DNA of 64,000 nucleotides from Parabacteroides hominis (GTDB lineage Bacteria; Bacteroidota; Bacteroidia; Bacteroidales; Tannerellaceae): the NCBI RefSeq assembly GCF_014287585.1, contig NZ_JACOOJ010000005.1, positions 124,001 through 188,000 of the forward strand. The letters run 5' to 3'. Below the pieces are notes generated by a model. It ran no database searches. It worked only from the letters and a program-made list of their open reading frames with translations, and was not told the origin of the DNA. Numbering within the stretch: the first letter of the stretch is position 1; each line of letters starts with the position of its first letter. Position numbers and translations under genes: made by a program. Positions 30,161 to 38,750 of the stretch are shown piece by piece.

Positions 30161-32242
30161 ATGAGACCATTATATTACCTCCCGATACTACTCTGCCTGA
30201 CATACACGGCAAGAGGGGAAGAGATCGAAAAAGACACGTCGAAGATCCGCAACGTCGAACTGAACGAAGTGGTGGTGCAGTCGTTCAAGCAACAGCGGGA
30301 CCTCCGGCTGGAACCCCTGTCGGCCTCAGCCGTGACAGGAACGGCGATCCAGAACCGGAATATCACGGGGATCAAAGAATTCAGTTCCTTTATTCCGAAC
30401 CTTTTCATGCCGGATTACGGATCGAAGCTGACCTCTCCGGTTTATATCCGCGGGATCGGGTCGAAAATCAATTCACCCTCGGTCGGGCTGTATGTGGACG
30501 GCATCCCCTATTTTGAAAAATCGGCTTTCGATTTTGACTTCAACGAGGTGGACAGGATCGAGGTTTTGCGCGGTCCGCAGGGAACGCTCTACGGCCGTAA
30601 CACGATGGGCGGCATCATCAATGTTTATACGAAATCGCCTCTGAAATATGAAGGGATGAACATCCGGCTCTCCAACGGCAACTACGGCAACCGCAACTAT
30701 GCCCTCTCCCACTATAAAAAGATCGGCGAAAAGTTCGGATATGCCATCTCCGGCGACTTCCAGAACAGCGACGGCTATTTCACCAATCTGTTTACGGATA
30801 AGAAAGCGGACGATATGAAGTCAGGCTCCGCCCGCATCCGCCTGGAGTGGAAACCGGGAAAGAACCTTTCCCTCGGACTGATGAGTTCGTTCGACCGTTC
30901 GAACCAGGGCGGCTATCCCTATGCCGTCTGCGATTCGGCCACGCACAAGCCGGGCGAGGTCAACTACAACGACTACAGTTTCTATAAACGGACGCTTTCG
31001 ACGACCGGGTTCTCCGCCGACTACCAGGGGAATGGCTACAGCATCAACAGCCGGACCGCCTTCCAATATATTTCGGACCATCAAGGGATCGATCAGGACT
31101 TCTCCCCCCAAAGCATCTACTTTGCCCGCCAGGATATGAAGCAGAGGATGTTTTCCGAAGAAGTGAACATCAAATCGACTACCTCCGGACGCTACAAATG
31201 GCTGTTCGGCGCTTTCGGTTTCTGGCAGGGGGTCGACAATACCGTCATCCTCGATTATCTTGCGAAAGCCTACACGACGCGCAAACTGTACGACATCCCG
31301 ACCTACGGCGTCGCCTTCTACCACCAGTCCACCGTGGACAACCTGCTGACACGCGGCCTGTCGCTGACCTTCGGCATCCGGTACGACTACGAGCATGCCT
31401 CCAACGATTTCCTTTTCTATAAGGAAACAGGCGGCAGCAGCGAGCAGATGGACGCTTTCGACAGCCGGCTCAAGTTCAGCCAGGTCACGCCGAAGATCGC
31501 CCTGCAATATATGTTCCCCTCTACCGGCATGCTCTACGCCACCGTGACGAAGGGATATAAGACAGGCGGCTTCAACACCTCCTTCGATCGCGAGGAAGAC
31601 CGCACGTTCCGCCCTGAAACCAGTTGGAACTACGAGTTGGGAGCCAAGCACCCGTTTCTCGACAACCGCCTGAACGCCGAGTTCTGCTTTTTCTGGATCG
31701 ACTGGAAGAACCAGCAGATTTACCAGATGCTCGCCACCCAGAACGGACAGTTCCTGCGCAACGCCGGGCACAGCGAGAGCAAAGGCGTCGAGGTCAGCCT
31801 GCAAGGAAATCCGGTCAACGGGCTGATGGTGCAGGTGAACTACGGCTTTACGCATGCCACTTTCAAAGATTACAAGGACGAACGGCGAGGCATCGACTAC
31901 AGCGGCAATTTCCTGCCGATGGTCCCGCGCCACACCTTTGCCGTCGGAGCCGATTATACGATCCCGAACCCTTGCCGCCACATCGATCGCTTCACGATCA
32001 GCGCTAACTACACCGGGACAGGACGCATCCAATGGAAAGAAGACAACAAAGTTTCGCAACCTTACTACGGACTGTTGAATGCAAAAGTGTCTGCAACAAA
32101 AGAATTTATTACCTTTGCAATCTGGGCGAAAAATATGACCGGGGCAGACTATTCGGCTTTCTATTTCGAGACAGGCGGAAAGGGCCTGGCACAAAAAGGA
32201 CGGCCGTTCACGATCGGAGGAAACGTACTGCTGAGTTTTTGA
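30161..32242 (+). CDS. TonB-dependent outer-membrane receptor, paralogue of the preceding one
   Basis: This 693-residue receptor has a signal peptide (YLPILLCLTYTARGEE) and the same plug signatures as its neighbour: VYIRGIGSKINSPSVGLYVDG and IEVLRGPQGTLYGRNTMGG. The barrel ends in GGNVLLSF. The shared motifs SFIPNLFMPDYGSKL and SAFDF show that the two receptors arose by duplication. It begins 3 bases after the first receptor stop. Downstream lies a tandem-repeat spacer, then the permease gene. Two receptors in a row suggest two related ligands, for example haem and a haem precursor; this is inference. Confidence 0.9.
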   Translation: MRPLYYLPILLCLTYTARGEEIEKDTSKIRNVELNEVVVQSFKQQRDLRLEPLSASAVTGTAIQNRNITGIKEFSSFIPNLFMPDYGSKLTSPVYIRGIGSKINSPSVGLYVDGIPYFEKSAFDFDFNEVDRIEVLRGPQGTLYGRNTMGGIINVYTKSPLKYEGMNIRLSNGNYGNRNYALSHYKKIGEKFGYAISGDFQNSDGYFTNLFTDKKADDMKSGSARIRLEWKPGKNLSLGLMSSFDRSNQGGYPYAVCDSATHKPGEVNYNDYSFYKRTLSTTGFSADYQGNGYSINSRTAFQYISDHQGIDQDFSPQSIYFARQDMKQRMFSEEVNIKSTTSGRYKWLFGAFGFWQGVDNTVILDYLAKAYTTRKLYDIPTYGVAFYHQSTVDNLLTRGLSLTFGIRYDYEHASNDFLFYKETGGSSEQMDAFDSRLKFSQVTPKIALQYMFPSTGMLYATVTKGYKTGGFNTSFDREEDRTFRPETSWNYELGAKHPFLDNRLNAEFCFFWIDWKNQQIYQMLATQNGQFLRNAGHSESKGVEVSLQGNPVNGLMVQVNYGFTHATFKDYKDERRGIDYSGNFLPMVPRHTFAVGADYTIPNPCRHIDRFTISANYTGTGRIQWKEDNKVSQPYYGLLNAKVSATKEFITFAIWAKNMTGADYSAFYFETGGKGLAQKGRPFTIGGNVLLSF

Positions 32243-32249
32243 AATAACA

Positions 32250-32475
32250 AACTCCGACAAAACGGCCAAAATTTTTTTTTGGACACTTTGTCGGACGTCA
32301 AAACGTTCATTTTTTTCCCTCGGCACTTTGTCGGACGCGAAGAGGCCAAAAAATATTTTTGAAGGCTTTGCCGGACGACAAAACGTCCAATTTTATTTTT
32401 TGGACACTTTGCCGCCCGGAAATGGTCTCCAGGGAAATTCCGGCCTCATTGCCGGACGGAAAAATAAAAAAAACA
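32250..32475 (+). repeat. Degenerate tandem repeat of about 40 bp
   Basis: The spacer between the second receptor and the permease gene is made of about five to six copies of a unit of the form (GGAC)ACTTTGYCGGACG then AAAACGTCCA then a run of A or T. Copies begin near 32251, 32281, 32322, 32364, 32402 and 32442. Each unit can form a short stem between CGGACG-like and CGTCC-like parts followed by poly-T. This looks like serial terminator/attenuator-like elements or a repeat expansion. It is not a CRISPR array, because the units are adjacent and variable with no unique spacers. Confidence 0.7.
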
Positions 32476-32480
32476 TTTGC

Positions 32481-33686
32481 ATGATACAGAAAGACAAAAC
32501 ATACAACCTCGCGACCTTCTTCTGCCTCTACATTGCGCAGACGATCCCGATGAGTTTCTTTTCCACCGTTATCCCCGTCATGATGCGGCAGGAAAACTTT
32601 TCGCTCTCGGCCATCGGGCTTCTCCAGCTAATCAAGCTGCCCTGGATACTGAAATTCCTCTGGTCGCCGTTGGTAGACCGCCACGCCGTGACGACGGGCG
32701 ATTATAAACGGTGGATTTTTTCTTCCGAACTGATTTACGCCGGCCTGATCTTTGCCGTTGCTTTCCTTGATTTCCATACGGATTTCTATACGATCGTCGC
32801 CTTGATCATCGTTTCCTTCGTCGCTTCCGCCACGCAGGATATCGCGACCGACGCGTTGGCGGTACTCGCTTTCAACCGGAAGGACAAAAGCCTCGCAAAC
32901 AGTATGCAGTCGATGGGAAGTTTCGGAGGTTCGATGATCGGGGGCGGCGTCTTGCTCCTGCTCTTCAAACAGATCGGATGGAACGGGCTGTTGCCTTGCG
33001 TGGCGTTGTTTGTCATCGCCGCCCTTCTGCCGCTCTTTTTCAACAAAGGCATCCGCATCCAACCGAAAGACACGCATGAACGAGCCAAAAAGGCCGATGT
33101 GATCTATTTCTTCGCCCGCCGGAGCATCTGGAGACAGATCGGTTTCCTTTTCCTTTACTATTCAGGCCTGATCGGTACGCTCGCCATGTTGAAACCCTGG
33201 TTGGTCGACTTAGGCTACGACATGAAGGAAATCGGGGTGATGAGCGGAGTGGCGGGGACATTCGTCGGATTCCTCTCCTCGTTTGCCGGAGGGATGATCG
33301 TACGCCGGATCGGTCGTTTCAGGGCACGCATCCTGTTTGCGGTATTTGTCTTGATAGCGACACTCTATTTCCTCGGACTTTCGTACGTACATCCTACGAC
33401 CGCCTTGCTCTACGGCGGGATCTTCCTGCTGTGGGGCAGCTACGGGATGGCGACGATCGTGGTCTATACGACCGCAATGGACTGTGTCCGCCCCGGACGC
33501 GAAGGGACGGATTTCACGATCCAGACGGTCATCACGCACCTCAGCGGCATGTTGATGGCCATCCTGAGTGGGAAAATTGCAGATCATACGGGCTATCACG
33601 GGCTCTTCTTCTTTGAGGCAAGCATCGCCCTGATATCCCTCATCTATATAATAACGGTTTTCAGAAAAGAGACAAATACGATATGA
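32481..33686 (+). CDS. AmpG-like major facilitator permease
   Basis: I chose the ATG at 32481; the in-frame upstream part lies in the tandem repeat and is not protein-like. The 401-residue protein has about twelve membrane helices of the MFS fold, with FFSTVIPVMMRQENFSLSAIG and DIATDALAVLAF matching the AmpG/PAT branch (beta-lactamase-induction or acetyl-CoA transporter-like). AmpG imports muropeptides in enterobacteria. Here the gene overlaps hemN by four bases (ATGA), so it more likely carries a tetrapyrrole or related solute across the inner membrane. The fold is clear; the substrate is inference from the operon. Confidence 0.85.
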   Translation: MIQKDKTYNLATFFCLYIAQTIPMSFFSTVIPVMMRQENFSLSAIGLLQLIKLPWILKFLWSPLVDRHAVTTGDYKRWIFSSELIYAGLIFAVAFLDFHTDFYTIVALIIVSFVASATQDIATDALAVLAFNRKDKSLANSMQSMGSFGGSMIGGGVLLLLFKQIGWNGLLPCVALFVIAALLPLFFNKGIRIQPKDTHERAKKADVIYFFARRSIWRQIGFLFLYYSGLIGTLAMLKPWLVDLGYDMKEIGVMSGVAGTFVGFLSSFAGGMIVRRIGRFRARILFAVFVLIATLYFLGLSYVHPTTALLYGGIFLLWGSYGMATIVVYTTAMDCVRPGREGTDFTIQTVITHLSGMLMAILSGKIADHTGYHGLFFFEASIALISLIYIITVFRKETNTI

Positions 33687-35050
33687 AACAGGAACTTTTA
33701 GAAAAGTACAATGTGCCGGTTCCCCGGTATACCAGTTATCCGCCTGCCAACTATTTCCATGACGGATTCACAAGCCGGGATTATGCGGATGCCATCCGTA
33801 AATCCAACCGCCAGCAGCCGGAATTTATTTCCTTCTATTTCCATATTCCTTTCTGCCTGCGCCTCTGTCATTATTGCGGATGCAATTCCTACGCCGCTCC
33901 GGAACCGGAAATCATAGACCGGTACGTGGCGGCACTGCACAAGGAGATCGACCTGGTGCTTCCTCTGCTCGACAAGAAACGCAAAATCTCGCAGATTCAT
34001 TACGGCGGAGGAACCCCGACCTCTCTCCCTGCGCTCGAACTGGAAGAGTTGAACGCACATGTTTTAAATGAGTTCTACTCGATCGCAAAACCGGAGATAG
34101 CAATCGAATGCCACCCAGGCTGGATGAAAGGACGTGATTGGGCCAAACTGACAAAAATCGGATTCAACCGGTTCAGTATCGGCATACAGGATTTCAACGA
34201 ACAAGTCCTGAGAACCGTGCACCGGAAAGCCCCTCTACTGCAACCGGAAGAGATCGTGGCAACCCTGCGTTCATGCGAAGTACGCATCAATATGGATTTT
34301 CTCTACGGCTTGCCCCACCAGACGGAAGCGAGCTTTTCCGAAACGATCGAAAGGGCCGTTTCCCTGAAACCGGACCGGCTCGTTACCTTCTCGTATGCGC
34401 ATGTGCCCTGGGCTTTTCCCCGGCAGAAGGTATTGGCAAAAGCCGGATTGCCATCGGATGACGAAAAGAGCCGGATGTTCGAAGCGGCCCGCAAAATCCT
34501 TTGCGAAGCGGATTACCAACCGATCGGGCTGGACCATTTCGTCCGCAAAGACGACGAGTTGTACACAGCTTTGCAGAATGGGCAACTGCACCGTAATTTC
34601 CAGGGATATTGCACGCGCCGGACTACCGGCCAGGTCTATGCTTTCGGCGTGACCGGGATCAGCCAGCTCGGAACGGCATACGCCCAGAACACAAAAAATA
34701 TCATGGAATATATCGAAAAGATAGAAGCCGGCGTCTTGCCTGTTGCCAAAGGATATCTCCTAAGCCGGGAGGAACAGGTCACACGGGAGGTAATCGAAAT
34801 GCTGATGTGCAACTACCGGATCGACTGGAACGAATTGTCGGAACAACTTTCCATCCCCGCCCGCTCGATCAAGCAGGCAACCGCCTACGACGAAACGCGC
34901 CTCCGTGAATTTGCGGATGACGGATTGATCGAGTTCGATAAAAACCAAATAAGGATGACACCCGAAGGCAGGCTTTTCGTCCGCAACGTAGCGGCTTCGC
35001 TCGACAAGCTGATGCTCGGAACTAATAAATCATTTTCTAAACCGGTCTGA
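33683..35050 (+). CDS. hemN: Oxygen-independent coproporphyrinogen III oxidase
   Basis: This 455-residue radical-SAM enzyme converts coproporphyrinogen III to protoporphyrinogen IX without oxygen. The iron-sulfur motif is CLRLCHYCGC, with cysteines at 58, 62, 65 and 67 (CX3CX2CXC), the arrangement of true HemN rather than HemW. The N-terminus PVPRYTSYPPANYF and the GGGTPTSLP and CTRRTTGQVYAFGVTGISQL segments also match HemN. It overlaps the permease gene by four bases and precedes protoporphyrinogen oxidase by 5 bases. Bacteroidales typically lack the early haem steps, so these two late enzymes probably use imported precursors. Confidence 0.95.
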   Translation: MKQELLEKYNVPVPRYTSYPPANYFHDGFTSRDYADAIRKSNRQQPEFISFYFHIPFCLRLCHYCGCNSYAAPEPEIIDRYVAALHKEIDLVLPLLDKKRKISQIHYGGGTPTSLPALELEELNAHVLNEFYSIAKPEIAIECHPGWMKGRDWAKLTKIGFNRFSIGIQDFNEQVLRTVHRKAPLLQPEEIVATLRSCEVRINMDFLYGLPHQTEASFSETIERAVSLKPDRLVTFSYAHVPWAFPRQKVLAKAGLPSDDEKSRMFEAARKILCEADYQPIGLDHFVRKDDELYTALQNGQLHRNFQGYCTRRTTGQVYAFGVTGISQLGTAYAQNTKNIMEYIEKIEAGVLPVAKGYLLSREEQVTREVIEMLMCNYRIDWNELSEQLSIPARSIKQATAYDETRLREFADDGLIEFDKNQIRMTPEGRLFVRNVAASLDKLMLGTNKSFSKPV

Positions 35051-35055
35051 CAGAG

Positions 35056-36432
35056 ATGGAACATCGATCGACAGATATTTTAATTATCGGAGCCGGACTG
35101 ACCGGACTGACAACCGGCTTCTGGCTGACCCGCGCCGGGAAAAACATCCATATCCTCGAAAAGTCGGACCGCGTAGGAGGACAAATCCATACGTTCCGCG
35201 AAAAGGATTTCGTTTACGAAAGCGGCCCCAATACCGGCGTAGTCTCCTATCCCGAAGTCGCCGAGCTTTTCGCAGCCCTCTCTCCTGCCTGCAAGTTGGA
35301 AACTGCCCGCGAAGAATCCAAACGCCGCCTGATCTGGAAAGGAGACCGGTTCCGCGCTCTCCCGTCCGGACTGTTCAGTGCGATCACGACTCCCCTGTTC
35401 ACACTCGGCGACAAATTCCGTATTCTCGGAGAGCCGTTACGAGCCAAAGGGAATAATCCGGACGAATCTGTCGGGGAATTGGCAGCCCGCCGCCTCGGAC
35501 AGTCGTTCCTGCACTACGCGGTTGATCCGTTCCTCTCCGGTGTCTATGCCGGCGATCCGATGAAACTCGTCACCCGTTACGCTCTCCCGAAACTCTACAA
35601 CCTGGAGCAGCAATACGGAGGCTTTATACGTGGCACTATCGCGAAAGCCAGGCAACCGAAAACGAGCCGCGACCGCCTTGCCACCAAAAAAGTCTTTTCC
35701 GCAACCGGAGGGCTGGATCGGTTGACCGGTGCGCTGGCCGAAACGATCGGTGCAGGACAGATCACACTTTCGGCCGCCAACGTCACCATCCGCCCTTATA
35801 CGGACAAATGGATAGCCACCTATTCGACAGCCGAGGGCGAACAGACAATCATTGCCCGGCAGGTGGTCACCACCACCGGCGCTTATACATTGCCCGGCCT
35901 GCTGCCTTTCATCCCGGAAGAAAAGATGGATAGGATCAGTAACCTGCACTATGCTCCGGTCGTACAGGCCAGTGTCGGCTTCCGCAATACCGGTGGGTTG
36001 CGTTTCGATGCGTTCGGCGGGCTTGTTCCTTCCTGCGAGAAAAAAGACGTGCTCGGCATTCTCTTCCCATCCGCCTGCTTTGCCGGACGGGCGCCGGAAG
36101 GGGGAGCTCTTTTCTCCTTCTTCATCGGAGGTGTAAAACATGCCGGCCTGACCGACTGGCCGGATGAGGAACTAAAGGCGCTTATCAGACACGAGCTTCA
36201 TGCTATGCTGAAATTCCCGGAAGAGACAGAACCGGACATGATCCGTATCTTCCGCCACAAACATGCGATTCCGCAATACGAACAAAGCAGCGGCGCCCGC
36301 TTCGAAACGATCGACGAACTGCAAGCCCGTTACCCAGGTCTCACACTGGCCGGTAACATCAAAGGCGGCATCGGCATGGCCGACCGCATCCGCCAGGCAA
36401 CAGAAATTGCAAATCATTTAATAAACAAGTAA
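35056..36432 (+). CDS. hemG: Protoporphyrinogen oxidase (HemY/PPO type)
   Basis: This 458-residue FAD enzyme oxidises protoporphyrinogen IX to protoporphyrin IX. The dinucleotide-binding motif is IIGAGLTGLTTGFWL (about 10-24) followed by HILEKSDRVGGQIHT, and the conserved end is LTLAGNIKGGIGMADRIRQA, typical of PPO. Although often named hemG in this phylum, it is the flavin HemY kind, not the small flavodoxin HemG. It is the last gene of the receptor-permease-hemN unit. Ferrochelatase is not in the window. Confidence 0.93.
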   Translation: MEHRSTDILIIGAGLTGLTTGFWLTRAGKNIHILEKSDRVGGQIHTFREKDFVYESGPNTGVVSYPEVAELFAALSPACKLETAREESKRRLIWKGDRFRALPSGLFSAITTPLFTLGDKFRILGEPLRAKGNNPDESVGELAARRLGQSFLHYAVDPFLSGVYAGDPMKLVTRYALPKLYNLEQQYGGFIRGTIAKARQPKTSRDRLATKKVFSATGGLDRLTGALAETIGAGQITLSAANVTIRPYTDKWIATYSTAEGEQTIIARQVVTTTGAYTLPGLLPFIPEEKMDRISNLHYAPVVQASVGFRNTGGLRFDAFGGLVPSCEKKDVLGILFPSACFAGRAPEGGALFSFFIGGVKHAGLTDWPDEELKALIRHELHAMLKFPEETEPDMIRIFRHKHAIPQYEQSSGARFETIDELQARYPGLTLAGNIKGGIGMADRIRQATEIANHLINK

Positions 36433-36461
36433 ATGATGATTCACATTACGCAATATATAAT

Positions 36462-36851
36462 ATGGAAGATAAAATAGTTGAAATTGCCCGGTTTTATGAA
36501 CCGGAAGAGGCACAGATACTCGAATCCCTCCTGAAATCGGAAGGAATCAAATGCTATCTGCGAAACGAATACACGAGCCAGGTCATGTACCCGGCTAACA
36601 TGGGCGGTATTCGCGTCGAACTTCTCGAAAGCGAAGTCCCCCGCGCCATGGAGATAATGGAAGCAAACGGATACGAGTTCCCGAAAGAAGATGAAGAAGT
36701 CGAACAAATTCAAGCAGTTTCCGGATGGGCGCGTCATATTCCGTTTCTCCGCCGCCTCCCGCTCGAAAGACAAATCATCGTTTTTTTTATCCTTGTAGCC
36801 GTGTTTCTGGCTCTCGTCATTTACTTCGGTTCACTCGTTTCATCCAACTAA
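36462..36851 (+). CDS. DUF2007-domain membrane protein
   Basis: This 129-residue protein begins with a DUF2007-like domain (about 5-75: IARFYEPEEAQILESLLKSE, YLRNEYTSQVMYPANMGGIRVELLESEV), thought to be a signal-transducing PII-like small fold, and ends with one membrane helix (RQIIVFFILVAVFLALVIYFG). It lies 29 bases after the porphyrin operon and 13 bases before a small membrane protein. The function is unknown. Confidence 0.85.
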   Translation: MEDKIVEIARFYEPEEAQILESLLKSEGIKCYLRNEYTSQVMYPANMGGIRVELLESEVPRAMEIMEANGYEFPKEDEEVEQIQAVSGWARHIPFLRRLPLERQIIVFFILVAVFLALVIYFGSLVSSN

Positions 36852-36864
36852 ACAAATGTAAACA

Positions 36865-37047
36865 ATGGCACGCAGAAAGATTACAAATAGTCAAGCGGTA
36901 TGCATAACTCTTTTATGGGGCGTTCTTTGCTACATGCTGCTTGCATACAGCGAAAAGATAACATTCGACATCATCTTCGCCCTGGTAGCGTCAGCTATCA
37001 TTGTGTTCGTCCCTATCTATAAGAGCAGAAGACGTAGAGACGAGTGA
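36865..37047 (+). CDS. Small membrane protein (60 aa)
   Basis: A short protein with two membrane helices (AVCITLLWGVLCYMLLAY and IIFALVASAIIVFVPIY) and basic ends (MARRKITNSQ and KSRRRRDE). It follows the DUF2007 gene by 13 bases and is probably co-transcribed. No family is recognised. Confidence 0.7.
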   Translation: MARRKITNSQAVCITLLWGVLCYMLLAYSEKITFDIIFALVASAIIVFVPIYKSRRRRDE

Positions 37048-37114
37048 CATTTAGTTACTTTTACCCAATTAAAATACCTAAATGATATTTTTAATGCATT
37101 TTTTCTTTCAAATA

Positions 37115-37145
37115 TTTGTTTGTATAAAATATTAGCTTACCTTTG
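37115..37145 (+). promoter_or_regulatory. Promoter of the NADP-type glutamate dehydrogenase gene
   Basis: TTTG at 37115-37118, 19 bases, then TACCTTTG at 37138-37145. This fits the Bacteroidetes consensus closely. The leader to the ATG is about 68 bases and holds a small CGTT/AACG hairpin. Confidence 0.75.
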
Positions 37146-37219
37146 CGAGGTCGTTAAAAAACGGCTTTCGATTTACAAATTGATACAATAAATATAACAT
37201 TCTAAATAAAATCAGTCTT

Positions 37220-38554
37220 ATGAAGGCAAGTGAAGTTTTAGACAACTTAAAGAGAAGATTTCCGAATGAACCGGAATATCATCAGGCAGTTTCAGAAGTA
37301 TTAGGAACAATCGAAGAGGCTTACAATGAACATCCCGAATTCGAAAAGAGCAATCTGATCGAACGTCTTTGTATCCCCGACCGTATTTTTTCCTTCCGTG
37401 TAACTTGGATGGATGACAAAGGTCAGATCCAAACCAACATGGGATACCGTATCCAGCATAACAATGCAATCGGCCCGTACAAAGGCGGTATCCGTTTCCA
37501 TGCTTCTGTAAACCAGTCGATCCTTAAGTTCCTGGCTTTCGAACAGACTTTCAAAAACTCACTGACAACTCTGCCGATGGGCGGCGGCAAAGGTGGTTCC
37601 GACTTCAGCCCGCGTGGCAAATCAAACGCTGAAATCATGCGTTTCTGCCAGGCTTTCGTACTGGAATTATGGCGTCATATCGGCCCGGACACGGATGTTC
37701 CCGCAGGCGATATCGGCGTAGGCGGACGTGAAGTTGGCTATATGTATGGTATGTACAAAAAACTGGCTCAGGAAAATACGGGAACATTTACCGGCAAAGG
37801 ACGCGAATTCGGCGGTTCATTGATCCGTCCCGAAGCAACCGGTTACGGCAATGTTTACTTCCTGCTGGAAATGCTGAAAACAAAGGGAATCGACATCAAA
37901 GGAAAGACCGTTTGTGTTTCCGGTTCAGGCAACGTAGCTCAATATACCGTAGAAAAACTGATCAGCCTCGGCGCTAAAGTGGTGACAATGTCCGACTCGG
38001 ACGGTTACATCTACGATCCGGACGGCATCGACCGCGCTAAATTAGATTACATCATGGAACTGAAAAACCTGTATCGTGGCCGAATCCGTGAATATGCAGA
38101 ACAATATGGTTGCAAATATGTAGCAGGCGCTCGCCCCTGGGGAGAAAAATGCGACATCGCCATGCCGAGTGCAACTCAAAACGAATTGACTGGCGACGAT
38201 GCCAAGACTCTGCTTGATAACGGCTGTATCGCCGTATCGGAAGGAGCCAACATGCCTTCTACCCCCGAAGCAATCGACGCATTCCTGGAAGCAAAAATCC
38301 TGTATGCTCCGGGTAAGGCTGCCAATGCCGGCGGTGTATCCGTGTCCGGTCTGGAAATGACCCAGAACGCTCAGAAACTGAGCTGGAGCAGCGAAGAAGT
38401 AGACGAAAAGTTGAAAAGCATCATGCAGAATATCCACGAACAATGTGTAAAATACGGCAAGCAAGCCGACGGTTACACAAACTACGTAAAAGGCGCTAAC
38501 GTTGCCGGCTTCATGAAAGTAGCCAAAGCGATGATGGCACAGGGCATTCTTTAA
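37220..38554 (+). CDS. gdhA: Glutamate dehydrogenase, NADP-type
   Basis: This 444-residue hexameric-type enzyme makes glutamate from 2-oxoglutarate and ammonia. Substrate and catalytic segments are GPYKGGIRFHASVN, LPMGGGKGGSDFSPRGKS and RPEATGYGNVYF. The nucleotide domain has SGSGNVAQYTVEKL followed by TMSDSDGYIYD. The Ser-Asp-Ser at the end of the second strand is the feature that binds the 2'-phosphate in E. coli GdhA, so NADP(H) is the likely cofactor. A second gene of equal length at 49757-51091 has a different pocket. It has its own promoter and a downstream terminator, so it is a single-gene unit. Confidence 0.95.
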   Translation: MKASEVLDNLKRRFPNEPEYHQAVSEVLGTIEEAYNEHPEFEKSNLIERLCIPDRIFSFRVTWMDDKGQIQTNMGYRIQHNNAIGPYKGGIRFHASVNQSILKFLAFEQTFKNSLTTLPMGGGKGGSDFSPRGKSNAEIMRFCQAFVLELWRHIGPDTDVPAGDIGVGGREVGYMYGMYKKLAQENTGTFTGKGREFGGSLIRPEATGYGNVYFLLEMLKTKGIDIKGKTVCVSGSGNVAQYTVEKLISLGAKVVTMSDSDGYIYDPDGIDRAKLDYIMELKNLYRGRIREYAEQYGCKYVAGARPWGEKCDIAMPSATQNELTGDDAKTLLDNGCIAVSEGANMPSTPEAIDAFLEAKILYAPGKAANAGGVSVSGLEMTQNAQKLSWSSEEVDEKLKSIMQNIHEQCVKYGKQADGYTNYVKGANVAGFMKVAKAMMAQGIL

Positions 38555-38622
38555 CTTAAGAATTAAAAATCGAAAAATAGCTTGATTCGAGATTTGTAAA
38601 TAGGGATTAATGATTATTTGAA

Positions 38623-38667
38623 TAAGGGGAGAAGATCTGGCAACAGACGCTTCTCCCCCTTTTTTAT
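38623..38667 (+). terminator. Terminator after gdhA
   Basis: The stem AAGGGGAGAAG / CTTCTCCCCCTT with a loop of about 16 bases, followed by TTTTTT. Confidence 0.8.
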
Positions 38668-38750
38668 TGCCGGAATCTCTCTTAATTTTCAAATTTCAAT
38701 TCTCCATTTTCAATTATTTAATCTTACCTTAGTGCCGAAAATAAAAAGAC

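Noticed and set aside
30821..32326. A 501-codon open frame on the minus strand
   Set aside because: It lies opposite the second TonB-dependent receptor, which has clear family motifs. Long antisense frames arise from its GC-rich codon use; the translated antisense is low-complexity and matches nothing.
32250..32475. CRISPR array or coding extension of the permease
   Set aside because: The repeats are adjacent and diverged without spacers, and the upstream in-frame residues are not membrane-protein-like; the ATG at 32481 is the better start.
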